Assembly (NCBI RefSeq): GCF_002379095.1
Contig: NZ_NBZV01000022.1
Span: 1 to 64,000 of the forward strand
Source: Polaromonas sp. AER18D-145
GTDB lineage: Bacteria > Pseudomonadota > Gammaproteobacteria > Burkholderiales > Burkholderiaceae_C
Reading direction: 5' to 3'
DNA length: 64,000 nucleotides
The translations under genes were made by a program, and so were the position numbers. Below the pieces are notes generated by a model. That model did no database searches. It saw only the letters and a list, made by a program, of their open reading frames with translations, and was not told the origin of the DNA. Positions within the stretch are counted from its first letter, which is position 1. Every line of letters starts with the position of its first letter. Shown in pieces: positions 34,698 through 43,789 of the stretch.

Positions 34698-35648
34698 TCA
34701 GGTGGGTTGCCGGGCGCTGGCGTCCGGCGCTGCGGCCGCGTCAAACACGCCGCTGAGCAGCTCGGGCAGGCGCGCGACGCCCATCTTGAAACCGCAGGCC
34801 TGCGCGTGGCCGCCGCCGCCCATGCTCTCGGCCAGCGCGATGCAGTCAAAGCCGCGTTGCGAACGCAGACCGGCCTTGACGACACCACCCGGGGCCACCG
34901 TCCACATCAGCGCAAAGGTGCCGCTTTGTTTTGAAAGCATCTCCCCCACCAGGCTGTGAAACACGCCGGGTGCGTTGACCATCAGGCCATGCTGGCCGTT
35001 GAAGGTGACAGGCTGCGCGTTCTCGGCGATGCCGGCCGCGAGCTTGCTGAATTTTTCGTCCATGGCCTGGCCGCGCGCCATGAAGGCCGCCACCTGCTCG
35101 GGGCTGAAGGCGGCGATCGCCGCCCAGCGCGCAAAGTCGTGCGGCTCCATGTCGAGCGCAGCCAGGAAGGCCGGGCTCTCGGGGTGGCGCCAGACCCAGA
35201 TGTCGCGGTCCTCGATGTAACGCACCAGGTCCGGCAAGGGGGCGGCGGGATGAAAAAACTCCCAGGCCAGGCGGGCGCCGCATTTGTCCATGTCGAAGTG
35301 CACCACACCGCAGCGGCAGGCAAACCCCGAGAGTTTTTCTGCGGCGCTTTTGTGGTGGTCCAGCATCACGAGTTTGGCGGCGCGTTCTTCGATGCCGCGC
35401 AGGATGTCGGCGGAAAACGAAAAGTCGAGGATGTACACGGCGCGCCCGGCCAGCGCCGGCAGGTCATCGACCGAGCGGGTGTCGCCGTGGTCCAGCCCCA
35501 CCAGCTCGGCCCGGCCTTCGTAATACAGCCAGGCGGCCAAGGCCGCGGCAAAGCCGTCCGGACAGCCGCGGCCGTGGTAAAGAACCAGGGGCTGCGGGTC
35601 GTTTTTGTCGGGGGCAACCAGCAGTTGCAGGGGAAGTATGGTTTTCAT
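34698..35648 (-). CDS. DHH-family phosphoesterase
   Basis: 316 residues. The N-terminal DHH domain shows LVLYHGRGCPDGFAAALAAW (a degenerate motif I with Asp), ILDFSFS (motif II) and MLDHHKS (DHH motif III), with a metal-binding Asp in YIEDRDIW. A C-terminal DHHA1 domain follows with ESMGGGGHAQACGF. Proteins of this form hydrolyse oligonucleotides, cyclic dinucleotide products or polyphosphate-like substrates; which one applies is not clear. It is first in a two-gene unit with the AhpD-like gene. Confidence 0.85.
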   Translation of the reverse strand: MKTILPLQLLVAPDKNDPQPLVLYHGRGCPDGFAAALAAWLYYEGRAELVGLDHGDTRSVDDLPALAGRAVYILDFSFSADILRGIEERAAKLVMLDHHKSAAEKLSGFACRCGVVHFDMDKCGARLAWEFFHPAAPLPDLVRYIEDRDIWVWRHPESPAFLAALDMEPHDFARWAAIAAFSPEQVAAFMARGQAMDEKFSKLAAGIAENAQPVTFNGQHGLMVNAPGVFHSLVGEMLSKQSGTFALMWTVAPGGVVKAGLRSQRGFDCIALAESMGGGGHAQACGFKMGVARLPELLSGVFDAAAAPDASARQPT

Positions 35649-35690
35649 GGCCCTCTGATTGTCGCCCAGCGGCGGGGGCTTCTTCGCGGA

Positions 35691-36083
35691 TCAGTCGCGC
35701 TGGGCTTCTTGGGGCGGCCGGCGGCTGGCGGCCTCTTCGACGCTTTCCATGCCGTCGCGCGGCCGGTCGCTGTGCGACACCCAGAGGCCGTCGGCCACAT
35801 AACCGGGGCCTTTCATGATCATCACGACCACGCAACCAAAAGCCACCGTGACCACCATGGACCAATGGAAAAGGATCGCGCCCAGCACCATGTAGCCCAC
35901 CATCTGCTCCCAGCGCGCCTGGGCGGCACCGGCGGCAGGATCGTTGAACAGGTACACCAGCCCCAGGACCAGCAGGGGCAGCAGCGTGCCCACCGCGGCA
36001 ATCAGCGGCAGCTTGCGCCACAGCGTCCATTCCAGGCCGCTGGCGGCGCGCCGGGAGTTCGGGAGTTTTTTCAACCAGTTCAT
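35691..36083 (-). CDS. small inner-membrane protein
   Basis: 130 residues from the ATG at 36081-36083. Two hydrophobic helices (LPLIAAVGTLLPLLVLGLVYLF and MVGYMVLGAILFHWSMVVTVAFG) are followed by a hydrophilic tail (SDRPRDGMESVEEAASRRPP). The first helix is preceded by Trp/Lys-rich sequence, so the N-terminus is probably inside. No family assigned. It lies 42 bp upstream of the DHH gene and may be in the same transcript. Confidence 0.65.
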   Translation of the reverse strand: MNWLKKLPNSRRAASGLEWTLWRKLPLIAAVGTLLPLLVLGLVYLFNDPAAGAAQARWEQMVGYMVLGAILFHWSMVVTVAFGCVVVMIMKGPGYVADGLWVSHSDRPRDGMESVEEAASRRPPQEAQRD

Positions 36084-36361
36084 CAGGGGCACGGCACTCC
36101 ATGAAAAGCTTGTCGCAAAATGCCCAGTATTCCACGGCAAGCACCGCCCGGCCATGACATGAATCAGGGGTCAGGCACGATGGGAAGCAAAGATGTTTCA
36201 TGTTTTAACCCGGCTTCTCCCGCCCTGCAGCGGCGCCCTCTTTGTCCCTGTTGAAGGCGTGGAAGCCTGCCGCCCAGCACCGGAGCGGGAACCAATCTGC
36301 GCCCGCCGGCTCCATCGTGCAAGTGTTTGCGCGCATGGCCGCAAAGCTCCCAAGGAAGCCC

Positions 36362-36828
36362 ATGCTCAGAACCCTCAAAGACCTGTTTGACACTTTCACC
36401 GCGCCGGCCCAGGCCCCATCCCCGGGCGAGCGCGACCATGCGCTGCAACTGGGCACCGCCGTGCTGCTGGTGGAAGTCATGCGTGCCGACCCTGCCATCA
36501 CCGCCGCCGAAAAGGCCACCGTGCTGGACACGCTGCGCGAAAAATTTTCGCTCGCCGACGACGAGCTGGCCCGGTTGCTGGAACTGGCCGAAGACACGGC
36601 CAATTCCAGCCACGACTACCACCGCTTCACCTCCGCCATGAACGAGCACTTCACGCAGGCGCAGAAGATCCACATGGTGGAAACCATGTGTGAGGTGGCG
36701 TATTCGGACGCCCACCTCGACGCCCATGAAACCACCTGATCAGCAAGATTGCCGGGCTGCTGCATGTCACGCATGGCGAATACATAGGCGCCAAGATGCG
36801 TGCCAAGGAAGCCGCCGGCCATGCCTGA
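36362..36828 (+). pseudogene. TerB-like protein gene with a 3' frameshift
   Basis: ATG at 36362 follows AAGGA by a good distance. The frame reads MLRTLKDLFDTF ... LEVMRADP-like acidic helices (LLVEVMRADPAITAAEKATV, HMVETMCEVAYSDAHLDAHE), the metal-site pattern of the TerB family, then stops at 36739. The +1 frame continues at once with HLISKIAGLLHVTHGEYIGA, KMRAKEAAGHA and a stop at 36826-36828, the expected TerB end. One base has been lost near 36730 (GAAACCACC for an expected GAAAACCACC). This is either a real mutation or a sequencing error. Part of this gene is repeated at 41281. Confidence 0.8.
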
Positions 36829-36847
36829 GCGGGAGTTTGGCGCCTGA

Positions 36848-36906
36848 ATATGCTCTGTTATTGATAGCATCTTCCGCCCGTTCTAAAAGGGTTGCAGGCA
36901 CTTTTT
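36848..36906. repeat. hairpin repeat family, copy 2
   Basis: ATATGCTCTGTTATTGATAGC, then TTCCGCCCG, AAAAGGGTTGCAGGCAC and a T-run. It follows the TerB-like gene. Confidence 0.55.
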
Positions 36907-36927
36907 ACCGACTCCCGCCAGCCGGGG

Positions 36928-37317
36928 TCAGCGTGATGGTTTCAATACACGCAGCGCCACGACGGCCACCACCCCCCAGAACAGCAGCCTGAGCGCCAGC
37001 GCACCCACCGTGCGTGTTTCATAGGCACCCCCACCCGCAACATGCACGGCAAAGGCACCCGCCACGAGGGCCGTGACCAGCGCCAGCAGGCTGGCCGCCC
37101 GGGCGGCCCAGCGACGCCGCCGCCACAGCCCGAAGCCGCTGAGCACATAGGCGAAGCCGGCAAAAAAGTTGAACCACAACACGAAGTCCACGGCGTTGCC
37201 AACGGCGGCGCGTGCCTCTGCGCCGCCAAACAGCGCTCGCCCACCACTGAAGACCGTGAGTACCCCGAAAACGATGGCCACCGCGGCGAGGAACCTGAGG
37301 AGCCGGGAGAGGTTCAT
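36928..37317 (-). CDS. four-helix inner-membrane protein
   Basis: 129 residues with four likely membrane helices: LLRFLAAVAIVFGVLTVF, FVLWFNFFAGFAYVLSGFGLW, AASLLALVTALVAGAFAVHV and LLFWGVVAVVALRVL, with Arg-rich loops (WRRRRWAARA). No family recognised. It lies 39 bp downstream of the ABC ATPase gene on the same strand and may be the last gene of the efflux operon. Confidence 0.65.
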   Translation of the reverse strand: MNLSRLLRFLAAVAIVFGVLTVFSGGRALFGGAEARAAVGNAVDFVLWFNFFAGFAYVLSGFGLWRRRRWAARAASLLALVTALVAGAFAVHVAGGGAYETRTVGALALRLLFWGVVAVVALRVLKPSR

Positions 37318-37356
37318 GCAAGTCCTTTCATGCGTCCGGCGCGCGCCAATCCGGCA

Positions 37357-38100
37357 TCACAAGCTCAGCCCCTGCCCGGCTTCTTCAATCGTCTGGCCAT
37401 CACGGATGTGATAAATGCGCTTGAACGTGGGAATGATTTTTTCGTCGTGGGTCACCACGATGATCGCGGTCTGGGCCTGCCGGGCCATCTGGTTCAGGAT
37501 GCGCATGACGGCGAGCGCCCGTTCGCTGTCCAGCGGGGCGGTGGGTTCGTCGGCCAGGATCACGGGCGGACGATTCGCCAAAGCCCGCGCAATCGATACG
37601 CGCTGCTGCTCACCGCCCGACAGTTGCGAGGGCTCGGCCCTGGCGCGGTGGGCCACATCCAGCGCGGTCAGCAGTTCCAGCGCCCGGGCCCTGGCCTGGG
37701 CATTGGATACGCCGGCCAGCATGGGCAGCAGGGCCACGTTGTCGGTGATGTCCAGAAAGGGAATCAGGTACGGTGCCTGAAACACAAAACCGATGCGGTC
37801 GCGCCGCAGGGCACGCAGGTCGGAGGTGGTCCAGCCATTGTCGTAAATCACATCGTTGCCCAGCGTCATGCGCCCCGACGTGGGTTCAATGATGGCACCC
37901 AGGCATTTGAGCAGCGTGCTCTTTCCCGAGCCCGAGGGGCCCACCAGTCCCACGACCTCGCCGGGGCCCACGGTCATGTTGACGTTCCTGAGTGCCTCGA
38001 CCGCGGTGTCGCCCTGTCCATACACCTTGCGCAGGCCTTCAATGCGGATGCCGCCGGCGCTTGCCGGGGTTGCAGGGGTCATGTCCATCCCCTGGGTCAT
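37357..38100 (-). CDS. ABC transporter ATPase (MacB/LolD/DevA type)
   Basis: 247 residues. Walker A GPSGSGKST, signature LSGGEQQR and Walker B VILADEPTAPLD are complete, with the switch His in VVTHDEK. This class pairs with FtsX-type permeases. The N-terminal extension MTQGMDMTPATPASAGG is non-conserved. Its start overlaps the end of the permease gene by 4 bp (ATGA). It would power export of a compound or lipid through the tripartite system with the HlyD-type adaptor. Confidence 0.92.
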   Translation of the reverse strand: MTQGMDMTPATPASAGGIRIEGLRKVYGQGDTAVEALRNVNMTVGPGEVVGLVGPSGSGKSTLLKCLGAIIEPTSGRMTLGNDVIYDNGWTTSDLRALRRDRIGFVFQAPYLIPFLDITDNVALLPMLAGVSNAQARARALELLTALDVAHRARAEPSQLSGGEQQRVSIARALANRPPVILADEPTAPLDSERALAVMRILNQMARQAQTAIIVVTHDEKIIPTFKRIYHIRDGQTIEEAGQGLSL

Positions 38101-39290
38101 CCGATCGCCTCTGCGGGATCGACCTTGAGTGCCGCGCGGATAGCCAGTGTGCTGGCCAGCGCACAGATCAGCAGCGTGCCACCCAGCCCCATCATGGCAT
38201 CCTGCGTCAGCAGCAGCACGAACTTGGGAAACACCGGCGCCCAGATAGTGGCGCTCACCTTGCCGACGACAAAACCGATCAGCCCCAGGCCCAGCGCCTG
38301 CTGCAGGATCATGCTGGCGATCGTCAGGTTGCGCGTGCCGATGAGCTTGAGCACCGCGATCTCGCGGATCTTGCCCAGTGTCATGGTGTAGATGATGAAG
38401 GCCACGATCGCTGCGCTGACCACCGCCAGAATCACCAGGAACATGCCGATCTGTCTGGCCGAAGTGGCAATCAGCTTGGCAACCAGAATTTCCTCCATGC
38501 CGGCCCGCGTGAACACCTCCAGGTGCTTCCAGCGGCGAATCGGCTCGGCCACCTGCCCGGCCTCGAACCCGGGTGCCAGCTGCACCAGCACGGCATTGAC
38601 GTTGTGGCTGCTGGTCTGCAGCGCCTGCACCGCATCAAGCAGGCCCGGCACGCCGGGGCGGTTGAAGGCCGGGTTGGTGGCGGTTCGGGTACGGTCGTTG
38701 ATGATGGCGTCGTTGTCTTTCAGGAACTGCGCCTCCTGGGCGTCCTTGAGCGGAATGAACACCATCGGGTCGCCGCCCGAGGACACCATGCGTTGCGTCA
38801 GTCCCACCACGGCGTAATCGTGGCGGCGGATCCGAATGCGCTCGCCCAGGGCAAAGCCGGTTTTTACATCGGCCACGGCCTCGTAATGACTGCGTGTGAG
38901 CTGGCGGCCCGCCACCAGATAGCCCGGTTCGCCAGGCTGGCCGGATTCCATCCCGACCACCATGGCGCGGATGTCGTCGCCGTCATGGCGCTGAACCTGC
39001 ATGGTGAAGTAGGTCACGTTGGCTGCCTGCGCCACACCGGGCATGCCACGCACGCTGCGCACCACATCGTCTTTCAGGCTCGACGATTCGGCATACGGCC
39101 CCTGCGTGTCTTTTTGCACCACCCACAGGTCGGCCCGGCTGTTGGTCAGCAGGGCCTGTGCATCATCGACCATGCCGCGGTAGACACCGGCCATGGTCAG
39201 CGTCACACCGATCAGCAGGCCCAGGCCCAGGCCCGTGAGCACAAACTTGCCCCAGCTGTGCGCAATGTCGCGCCCGGCCAGACTGATCAC
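38097..39290 (-). CDS. ABC transporter permease, FtsX/DevC type
   Basis: 397 residues. One N-terminal membrane helix (FVLTGLGLGLLIGVTLTMAGVYRG), a large periplasmic domain of ~220 residues, and three C-terminal helices of the FtsX domain (IGMFLVILAVVSAAIVAFIIYTMTLGKIREIAVLKLIG is the conserved core, given in part). ALIGT-like LKLIGTRN is the coupling region. Overlaps the adaptor gene upstream and the ATPase gene downstream by 4 bp each. Confidence 0.9.
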   Translation of the reverse strand: MISLAGRDIAHSWGKFVLTGLGLGLLIGVTLTMAGVYRGMVDDAQALLTNSRADLWVVQKDTQGPYAESSSLKDDVVRSVRGMPGVAQAANVTYFTMQVQRHDGDDIRAMVVGMESGQPGEPGYLVAGRQLTRSHYEAVADVKTGFALGERIRIRRHDYAVVGLTQRMVSSGGDPMVFIPLKDAQEAQFLKDNDAIINDRTRTATNPAFNRPGVPGLLDAVQALQTSSHNVNAVLVQLAPGFEAGQVAEPIRRWKHLEVFTRAGMEEILVAKLIATSARQIGMFLVILAVVSAAIVAFIIYTMTLGKIREIAVLKLIGTRNLTIASMILQQALGLGLIGFVVGKVSATIWAPVFPKFVLLLTQDAMMGLGGTLLICALASTLAIRAALKVDPAEAIG

Positions 39291-40504
39291 GGTACGGCCC
39301 CTTTGTGTCCGTCCTGGATCAGCGTGTCCACCACCTGCACGCGGGCGCCGGGGGTGAGAGCCTTCTGGCTGTACACCACCACCTCGTCACCCGCTTTGAG
39401 GCCGTCAAGCACCTGCACCTGGCCATCCAGACTGCGGACGCCCAGCCGCACGGGCGCGAACACCGGCTTGCCATGCTCGATGCGCCAGACGCCGGTTTCA
39501 CCCTGGCGATGCTGGATGCTGGCACTGGGCACCAGCAGTGAAGAAGCTGTTTCGGGCAGTTGCAGCGTGACTTCGGCCAGTTCACCCACGGAGGCCCCCA
39601 TCGCCCTGGCGGACGGCGCCTGCGCAAAGGCCACCTGGGCGATGCGCTCCTCGGTCACGCTGTCGGCCAGCAGCTCCACGCGCGCGACCTGCCCCGGCAC
39701 GGGCGCACCCGGATGCGAACGCAGCACGATGCTCGCGGCCAAGCCCGGCGCGAGGCCGGCCGAACGCCCCTGGTCCACCCGCAATTTGACCCACAGGCTG
39801 GCCGGATCGATCAGGCGCAGCACAGGCTGGCCTGCCACCACGGTGGTGCCGGCTTCGGCGTCGCGGCTGGTAACCACCCCATCGGACGGGGCCAGCAGAC
39901 GGACATTGCCGCGTTGCTGCTGCAGGCCGGCGCGTTCCGCCTTCTGGCGGGCCACGTCCTGGCCAGCGCCGGCCAGATTGGCCTGGGCAGCCTGCAGCGC
40001 AGCGTCGGCGGACGCTTTCTCCTGCATGCGGGATTCAAGCGCAGCGGCACTGATGAAATTTTGCGCAGCCAACTCCTGGTTGCGTCTGGCATTGATGGCG
40101 GCCAGTTCCCGCCTGGCCGCAGCGTCCTTCAACTGGGCCTGCGCCGCTGCCTGCGTGCTGCCCGCGCGGGCCAGTGAGGCATCCAGGGCCGCGAGGCGCT
40201 GGTCGAGATCCACCGGGTCCATGTCGGCCAGCAACTGCCCGGCCTTGACCGTGTCGCCCACGTCCACCCGGACAGCCAGCACCCGTCCCGCCGCCGTCGG
40301 GCCAACCATCCAGCTGCGCCGCGCTTCCACGGTGCCGATGCCAAAAATCGCCGGGGCCAGACGCCCCTCCTGCACCCGCATGACCGTGATGCGCGTGGCC
40401 GCCAGCGGGCCGGTGCGCAGCGCCACCCAGGCCAGCGCGCCCACAAGCACCAGGACCAGGGCGCCCAGCGTGATGCGGCGTGAAAACGGGAGTTTGCCTT
40501 TCAT
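39287..40504 (-). CDS. HlyD/RND-type periplasmic adaptor
   Basis: 405 residues. An N-terminal membrane anchor (ITLGALVLVLVGALAWVAL) is followed by a beta-barrel/lipoyl half-motif (GRVLAVRVDVGDTVKAGQLLADMDP), a long Ala/Gln-rich coiled hairpin (about residues 105-200), the second lipoyl half (LLAPSDGVVTSRDAEAGTTVVAG) and a C-terminal barrel. It would bridge the ABC permease to an outer-membrane channel, which is not encoded here. Overlaps the TetR gene upstream by 4 bp. Confidence 0.9.
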   Translation of the reverse strand: MKGKLPFSRRITLGALVLVLVGALAWVALRTGPLAATRITVMRVQEGRLAPAIFGIGTVEARRSWMVGPTAAGRVLAVRVDVGDTVKAGQLLADMDPVDLDQRLAALDASLARAGSTQAAAQAQLKDAAARRELAAINARRNQELAAQNFISAAALESRMQEKASADAALQAAQANLAGAGQDVARQKAERAGLQQQRGNVRLLAPSDGVVTSRDAEAGTTVVAGQPVLRLIDPASLWVKLRVDQGRSAGLAPGLAASIVLRSHPGAPVPGQVARVELLADSVTEERIAQVAFAQAPSARAMGASVGELAEVTLQLPETASSLLVPSASIQHRQGETGVWRIEHGKPVFAPVRLGVRSLDGQVQVLDGLKAGDEVVVYSQKALTPGARVQVVDTLIQDGHKGAVP

Positions 40505-41178
40505 GAGGTCTCCTTCAAGGCGGGGGCATGCCGGTCTGTTGCCGGTGTCCGGCTTCTCCCGGCGGCGAGCCCGCGCAGGTAAATCGTGAGCACCCCGAGA
40601 GCATGCGTGGTCACGGCACGGACGTCGCCACTGAGCAGCGACTGCATGACCAGGCCCTGCACCGAACCGATGAACAAGACGGCGGCGGCCTGCAGGTCCG
40701 TGCCCGGTGCCAGCAAGCGCTGGTCCTGCGCCTGCTGCAACACACCCATGAGCAAGCTCCGGTATTTCTGCATCAGGCTGCGCACGCTGGCCTTGAGTGC
40801 GGTGTCCTGCGCGTGTTGCAGCTCCTGAAAGAGGAGCCGGGGAACACCGGGATGGGCCACCACAAAGTCCACATGCGCCATGAATACCGCCTGCAACGCT
40901 GCCAGCGGGGTGGGCGCCGTGCCAGCGGCCGTTTGCAGCCGGGACATCAGCGTGTCGGAAGCCCTGTCCATCACAGCCAGCCAGATGGCCTCCTTGCTGG
41001 CAAAGTGCCGGAACACCGCGCCCTGGCTGATGCCCACGGCCTGCGCCAGATCGCCCGTGGTGATGTCAGCCGGGCTGCGCTGTGCGGCCAGTTGCAGGGC
41101 GGCCTCTACCAAGCCGGCCTGGCGGACTTCCGTGGCCTGCTTGAGGCGCTTGCCGCTTGCTTCTGCATTCATGGGCAT
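40501..41178 (-). CDS. TetR-family transcriptional regulator
   Basis: 225 residues. The N-terminal helix-turn-helix is LVEAALQLAAQRSPADITTGDLAQAVGISQGAVFRHFASKEAIW (read in part), typical of TetR repressors; the C-terminal helical ligand domain ends with a Pro/Arg-rich tail. It is the first gene of the efflux operon, and its product most likely represses it. The region just upstream (about 41180-41215) has an AT-rich dyad (CAAGTAATTGATAAATTACTTTG) that could be its operator. Confidence 0.88.
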   Translation of the reverse strand: MPMNAEASGKRLKQATEVRQAGLVEAALQLAAQRSPADITTGDLAQAVGISQGAVFRHFASKEAIWLAVMDRASDTLMSRLQTAAGTAPTPLAALQAVFMAHVDFVVAHPGVPRLLFQELQHAQDTALKASVRSLMQKYRSLLMGVLQQAQDQRLLAPGTDLQAAAVLFIGSVQGLVMQSLLSGDVRAVTTHALGVLTIYLRGLAAGRSRTPATDRHAPALKETS

Positions 41179-41182
41179 CCAA

Positions 41183-41205
41183 GTAATTGATAAATTACTT
41201 TGATT
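41183..41205. promoter_or_regulatory. probable TetR operator dyad
   Basis: AAGTAATTGATAAATTACTT is an inverted repeat (AAGTAATT and AATTACTT around GATA) lying directly before the tetR start codon, in an AT-rich stretch within a GC-rich region. Position and symmetry fit an autorepressor site. Confidence 0.65.
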
Positions 41206-41280
41206 ATGGCTTCAGGCCTGTTGCCGCGCAGGCATGGATCCGACCGAACTTTGATCAAGGTCAAATGACACGGCCAGGAC

Positions 41281-41376
41281 CAGCCACGACTACCACCGCT
41301 TCACCTCCGCCATGAACGAGCACTTCACGCAGACGCAGAAGATCCACATGGTGGAAACCATGTGGCAGGTGACGTA
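41281..41376 (+). pseudogene. fragment of the TerB-like gene (right direct repeat)
   Basis: 96 bp matching 36607-36702, in frame SHDYHRFTSAMNEHFTQ then TQKIHMVETMWQVT and a stop at once. Neither start nor end of the gene is present. It lies between the tetR start and the end of the hybrid kinase gene. Confidence 0.8.
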
Positions 41377-41415
41377 GCTTGAAAGAGGTGCCGGCCGGGA
41401 CCAACGCGCCCCTGG

Positions 41416-43449
41416 TCAGTCCGCGATCAAGGTTTCAATGATGGCAAACAGCTCCGCGGTCTTGATGGGCTTGGCCAGGTAGTCGTCCATGCCGGCCTCC
41501 AGGCAGCGCTCGCGGTCACCCCGCATGGCATTGGCCGTCATGGCCACAATGGGCGTGCGCAAGCGCTCCTGTTTGCGTTCGAGCAGGCGAATGGCCTTGG
41601 TCGCCTCCATGCCGTCCAGGTCGGGCATCTGCATATCCATCAGGATGATGCAAAAGCGGTGCATCAGGAATTTCTCCACGGCTTCCCGCCCTGTGCCCGC
41701 CAGGGTCACGCGGTAGCCGCCACGTTGCAGCAGCGTCATCACCAGGGTCTGGTTGATCAGGTTGTCTTCCACCACCAGCACGGGCAGCTCCTCTTTCGTC
41801 CCCGGCGGAAGGGTCGCCGAGAAAACCGGCAAGGCGTCCGGTGCCGGCAAGGGCGTCGCGTCCTCGGTGAAGGCCATGGTGAAATGAAAACTGCTGCCGG
41901 CGCCGGGGCTGCTGTCCACCCACAACTCGCCCTGCATCAAGCCGACAAGGCGGCGCGAAATTGTCAGCCCCAGGCCCGAGCCGCCAAACCTGCGCGTGGT
42001 CGACGTGTCTTCCTGGCTGAAGGCCTGGAAAATATGCTGCTGCTTTTCAGGGGAAATGCCGATGCCGGTGTCCGTCACGGTGAAGTGCAGCATGGCGCCG
42101 CCGGATGCGCCGGGCTCCAGCGTGCAGTGAACGCTGACCTCGCCGCGGTCGGTGAACTTGACGGCATTGCCCATCAGGTTCAACAGAATCTGCCGCAGGC
42201 GCACCTGTTCGCCCACAATCCGCCGGGGCACCGCAACTGCCATGGTGCTGCTCAGGCGCAGCCCTTTTTCCTGGGCCCGCATGGAAAGCGACTGAACCGC
42301 TTCGTCCATCAACTGGTGCAGATCGAAAGGGATCAGCTCCATGGTGAGCATGCCTGCCTCGATTTTCGAGAGATCCAGAATGTCGTCAATGATGGTCAGC
42401 AAGGCATCGGCCGAAGTCTTCACAATCCCGAGAAACTGTCTCTGCTGCGCCGTCAGCTCGGTTCTGAGCACCAGGCCGGTCATGCCCAGGATGCCGTTCA
42501 TGGGGGTGCGGATCTCGTGGCTCATGTTGGCGAGAAATTCGCTTTTGGCCCGGTTGGCTGACTGTGCTGCCGCGACGGCCTCCTGCAGTGCGTCGCGCCT
42601 GGCCCCACGCTCCTGCACCAGGTCGGCAATCGTGCGGGACAACACAGCGATGTCGTCACTTCCTGCGAAACCGTCGGATGCAACGTGGGGCAGCAGTTCC
42701 GCCAGCGCGCTGCGCAGCGACCCCAAGGCCTCCTCGCGGTTGTCCAGCTCTTTTCTCAGGCTGTGGGCGGTCTGGTCGAGAACCTCGAACGTGGGGCGAA
42801 ATTCCAGGGGCAGGCTCTGCAGCAGCAGTGGCCTCGACGCGGGATCGCCATGGCGAGGAAAGTCCGCCTTGAAGGTGTTCACGCGCTCCAGCGAACCCAG
42901 CCAGTGGCGCAGCGGAAACCAGATCAGCAGCAGCCCGCCGGCAACACCGGCCAGCGCCAGCCCCAGGGCGGCCAGCATCAGTTGCCACAAGCCTGCAGCC
43001 ACCTGGTCCACCGCAAAACCCAGGCGCAGCACGCCATAGTCACGCCCGTCCAGGGAAATGGTCCGGTGGACGTCATGCAGATGGGCTGCCGCCGCGTCGC
43101 GCAGCCACGCAGGGGGCTGCACCGGTGACGGCTGGGGGTTGCGGCGTTCGATGACCCCGCCTGCCAGATCGATGAACGAGGCCGACGAAAACTGCGACCG
43201 CAGGACAACCTTGTCCAGGATGCGCTTGATGGTGTCATGGTCCCCGATCACGGCGCTGTCGGAAATGGTCTGCACGGCCACCTCGACCAGCATGGTCGCC
43301 GAGTCCTGGGCTTTCTCGACGGCTTCGGAGAACTGGTAATGATAAAAAAGCCACAAGCCGCTGCAGACAAACAGCAGCAGTGTCACCGTGTAAAGAAGGT
43401 AGACCCGCGCAACCAGCGATTGCGGAAGGAGTCGGGCCAGCGCGATCAT
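41416..43449 (-). CDS. hybrid sensor histidine kinase/response regulator
   Basis: 677 residues from the ATG at 43447-43449; a longer frame from 43515 would read through a palindrome and is less likely. Order: membrane helix ([19 protein letters not shown]), periplasmic sensor part of ~120 residues, second helix ([21 protein letters not shown]), coiled linker, HisKA with phospho-His in [12 protein letters not shown], HATPase_c with GNAVKFTD and DTGIGI and GSGLGLTIS, then a receiver domain ([10 protein letters not shown], phospho-Asp in [11 protein letters not shown]). Upstream lies the remnant of a PhnD-like gene, a known partner type for such kinases. Confidence 0.92.
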   Translation of the reverse strand: MIALARLLPQSLVARVYLLYTVTLLLFVCSGLWLFYHYQFSEAVEKAQDSATMLVEVAVQTISDSAVIGDHDTIKRILDKVVLRSQFSSASFIDLAGGVIERRNPQPSPVQPPAWLRDAAAAHLHDVHRTISLDGRDYGVLRLGFAVDQVAAGLWQLMLAALGLALAGVAGGLLLIWFPLRHWLGSLERVNTFKADFPRHGDPASRPLLLQSLPLEFRPTFEVLDQTAHSLRKELDNREEALGSLRSALAELLPHVASDGFAGSDDIAVLSRTIADLVQERGARRDALQEAVAAAQSANRAKSEFLANMSHEIRTPMNGILGMTGLVLRTELTAQQRQFLGIVKTSADALLTIIDDILDLSKIEAGMLTMELIPFDLHQLMDEAVQSLSMRAQEKGLRLSSTMAVAVPRRIVGEQVRLRQILLNLMGNAVKFTDRGEVSVHCTLEPGASGGAMLHFTVTDTGIGISPEKQQHIFQAFSQEDTSTTRRFGGSGLGLTISRRLVGLMQGELWVDSSPGAGSSFHFTMAFTEDATPLPAPDALPVFSATLPPGTKEELPVLVVEDNLINQTLVMTLLQRGGYRVTLAGTGREAVEKFLMHRFCIILMDMQMPDLDGMEATKAIRLLERKQERLRTPIVAMTANAMRGDRERCLEAGMDDYLAKPIKTAELFAIIETLIAD

Positions 43450-43459
43450 TGGCAGCCGC

Positions 43460-43678
43460 TCAGCGCAGGCCGGGCAGGCCGGCTGGTGGCACGGCCAGCG
43501 GGCTGGCCGTGCCACCCCGCTGGACGGTAGAAACGCGCTGGATGATCGGGTTCCGGCAGGCAGCGGTCAGATGGATCTCGTACGGACTGACCGGGGAGAA
43601 GGCATAAACAGCTTTTTTGGCATGCGCGAGGGCACGGCCTGACAGCATGGCCATAGCGGCCACAAGGTGACGAAACAC
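43460..43678 (-). pseudogene. remnant of a PhnD-like periplasmic binding protein gene
   Basis: GTG at 43676-43678 follows GAAGG at a good distance. The frame has a signal peptide (LVAAMAMLSGRALAHA) and then [29 protein letters not shown], which matches the beginning of mature PhnD-like phosphate/phosphonate-type binding proteins (YSFSPVNQYGIxLTAxYWNPI pattern). After about 55 residues homology stops at the palindrome and the frame ends in Pro/Gly-rich noise, whereas the family has ~280-300 residues. The middle and end of the gene have been lost. Confidence 0.6.
43485..43516. repeat. perfect palindrome upstream of the hybrid kinase gene
   Basis: 15-base arms (GGTGGCACGGCCAGC and its exact complement) with a 2-base GG loop. 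There is no T-run, so it is not a standard terminator. It coincides with the point where the PhnD-like frame loses its homology. Confidence 0.85.
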
Positions 43679-43789
43679 GGAGCGCCTTCAAAGTCAATGT
43701 AGTTAAAAAGTGTAGCTACAGGCGGTCCGCCCGGTTGGCCGAAGTGCGGCCAGAACGCCCCTGACTTCGACCGATCGACGGTCAGGCGT

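Larger units (their letters stand above)
36607..41376. mobile_element. efflux cassette bounded by 96-bp direct repeats
   Basis: 36607-36702 (inside the TerB-like gene) and 41281-41376 match over 96 bp with only a handful of differences (CACGACTACCACCGCTTCAC and GAACGAGCACTTCACGCAG in both). Between them lie a membrane protein gene and the TetR/HlyD/permease/ATPase operon. The right copy is a gene fragment with no start or end. No transposase or integrase lies inside. A cassette inserted with target duplication, or a tandem duplication followed by loss, would each give this picture. Confidence 0.7.
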
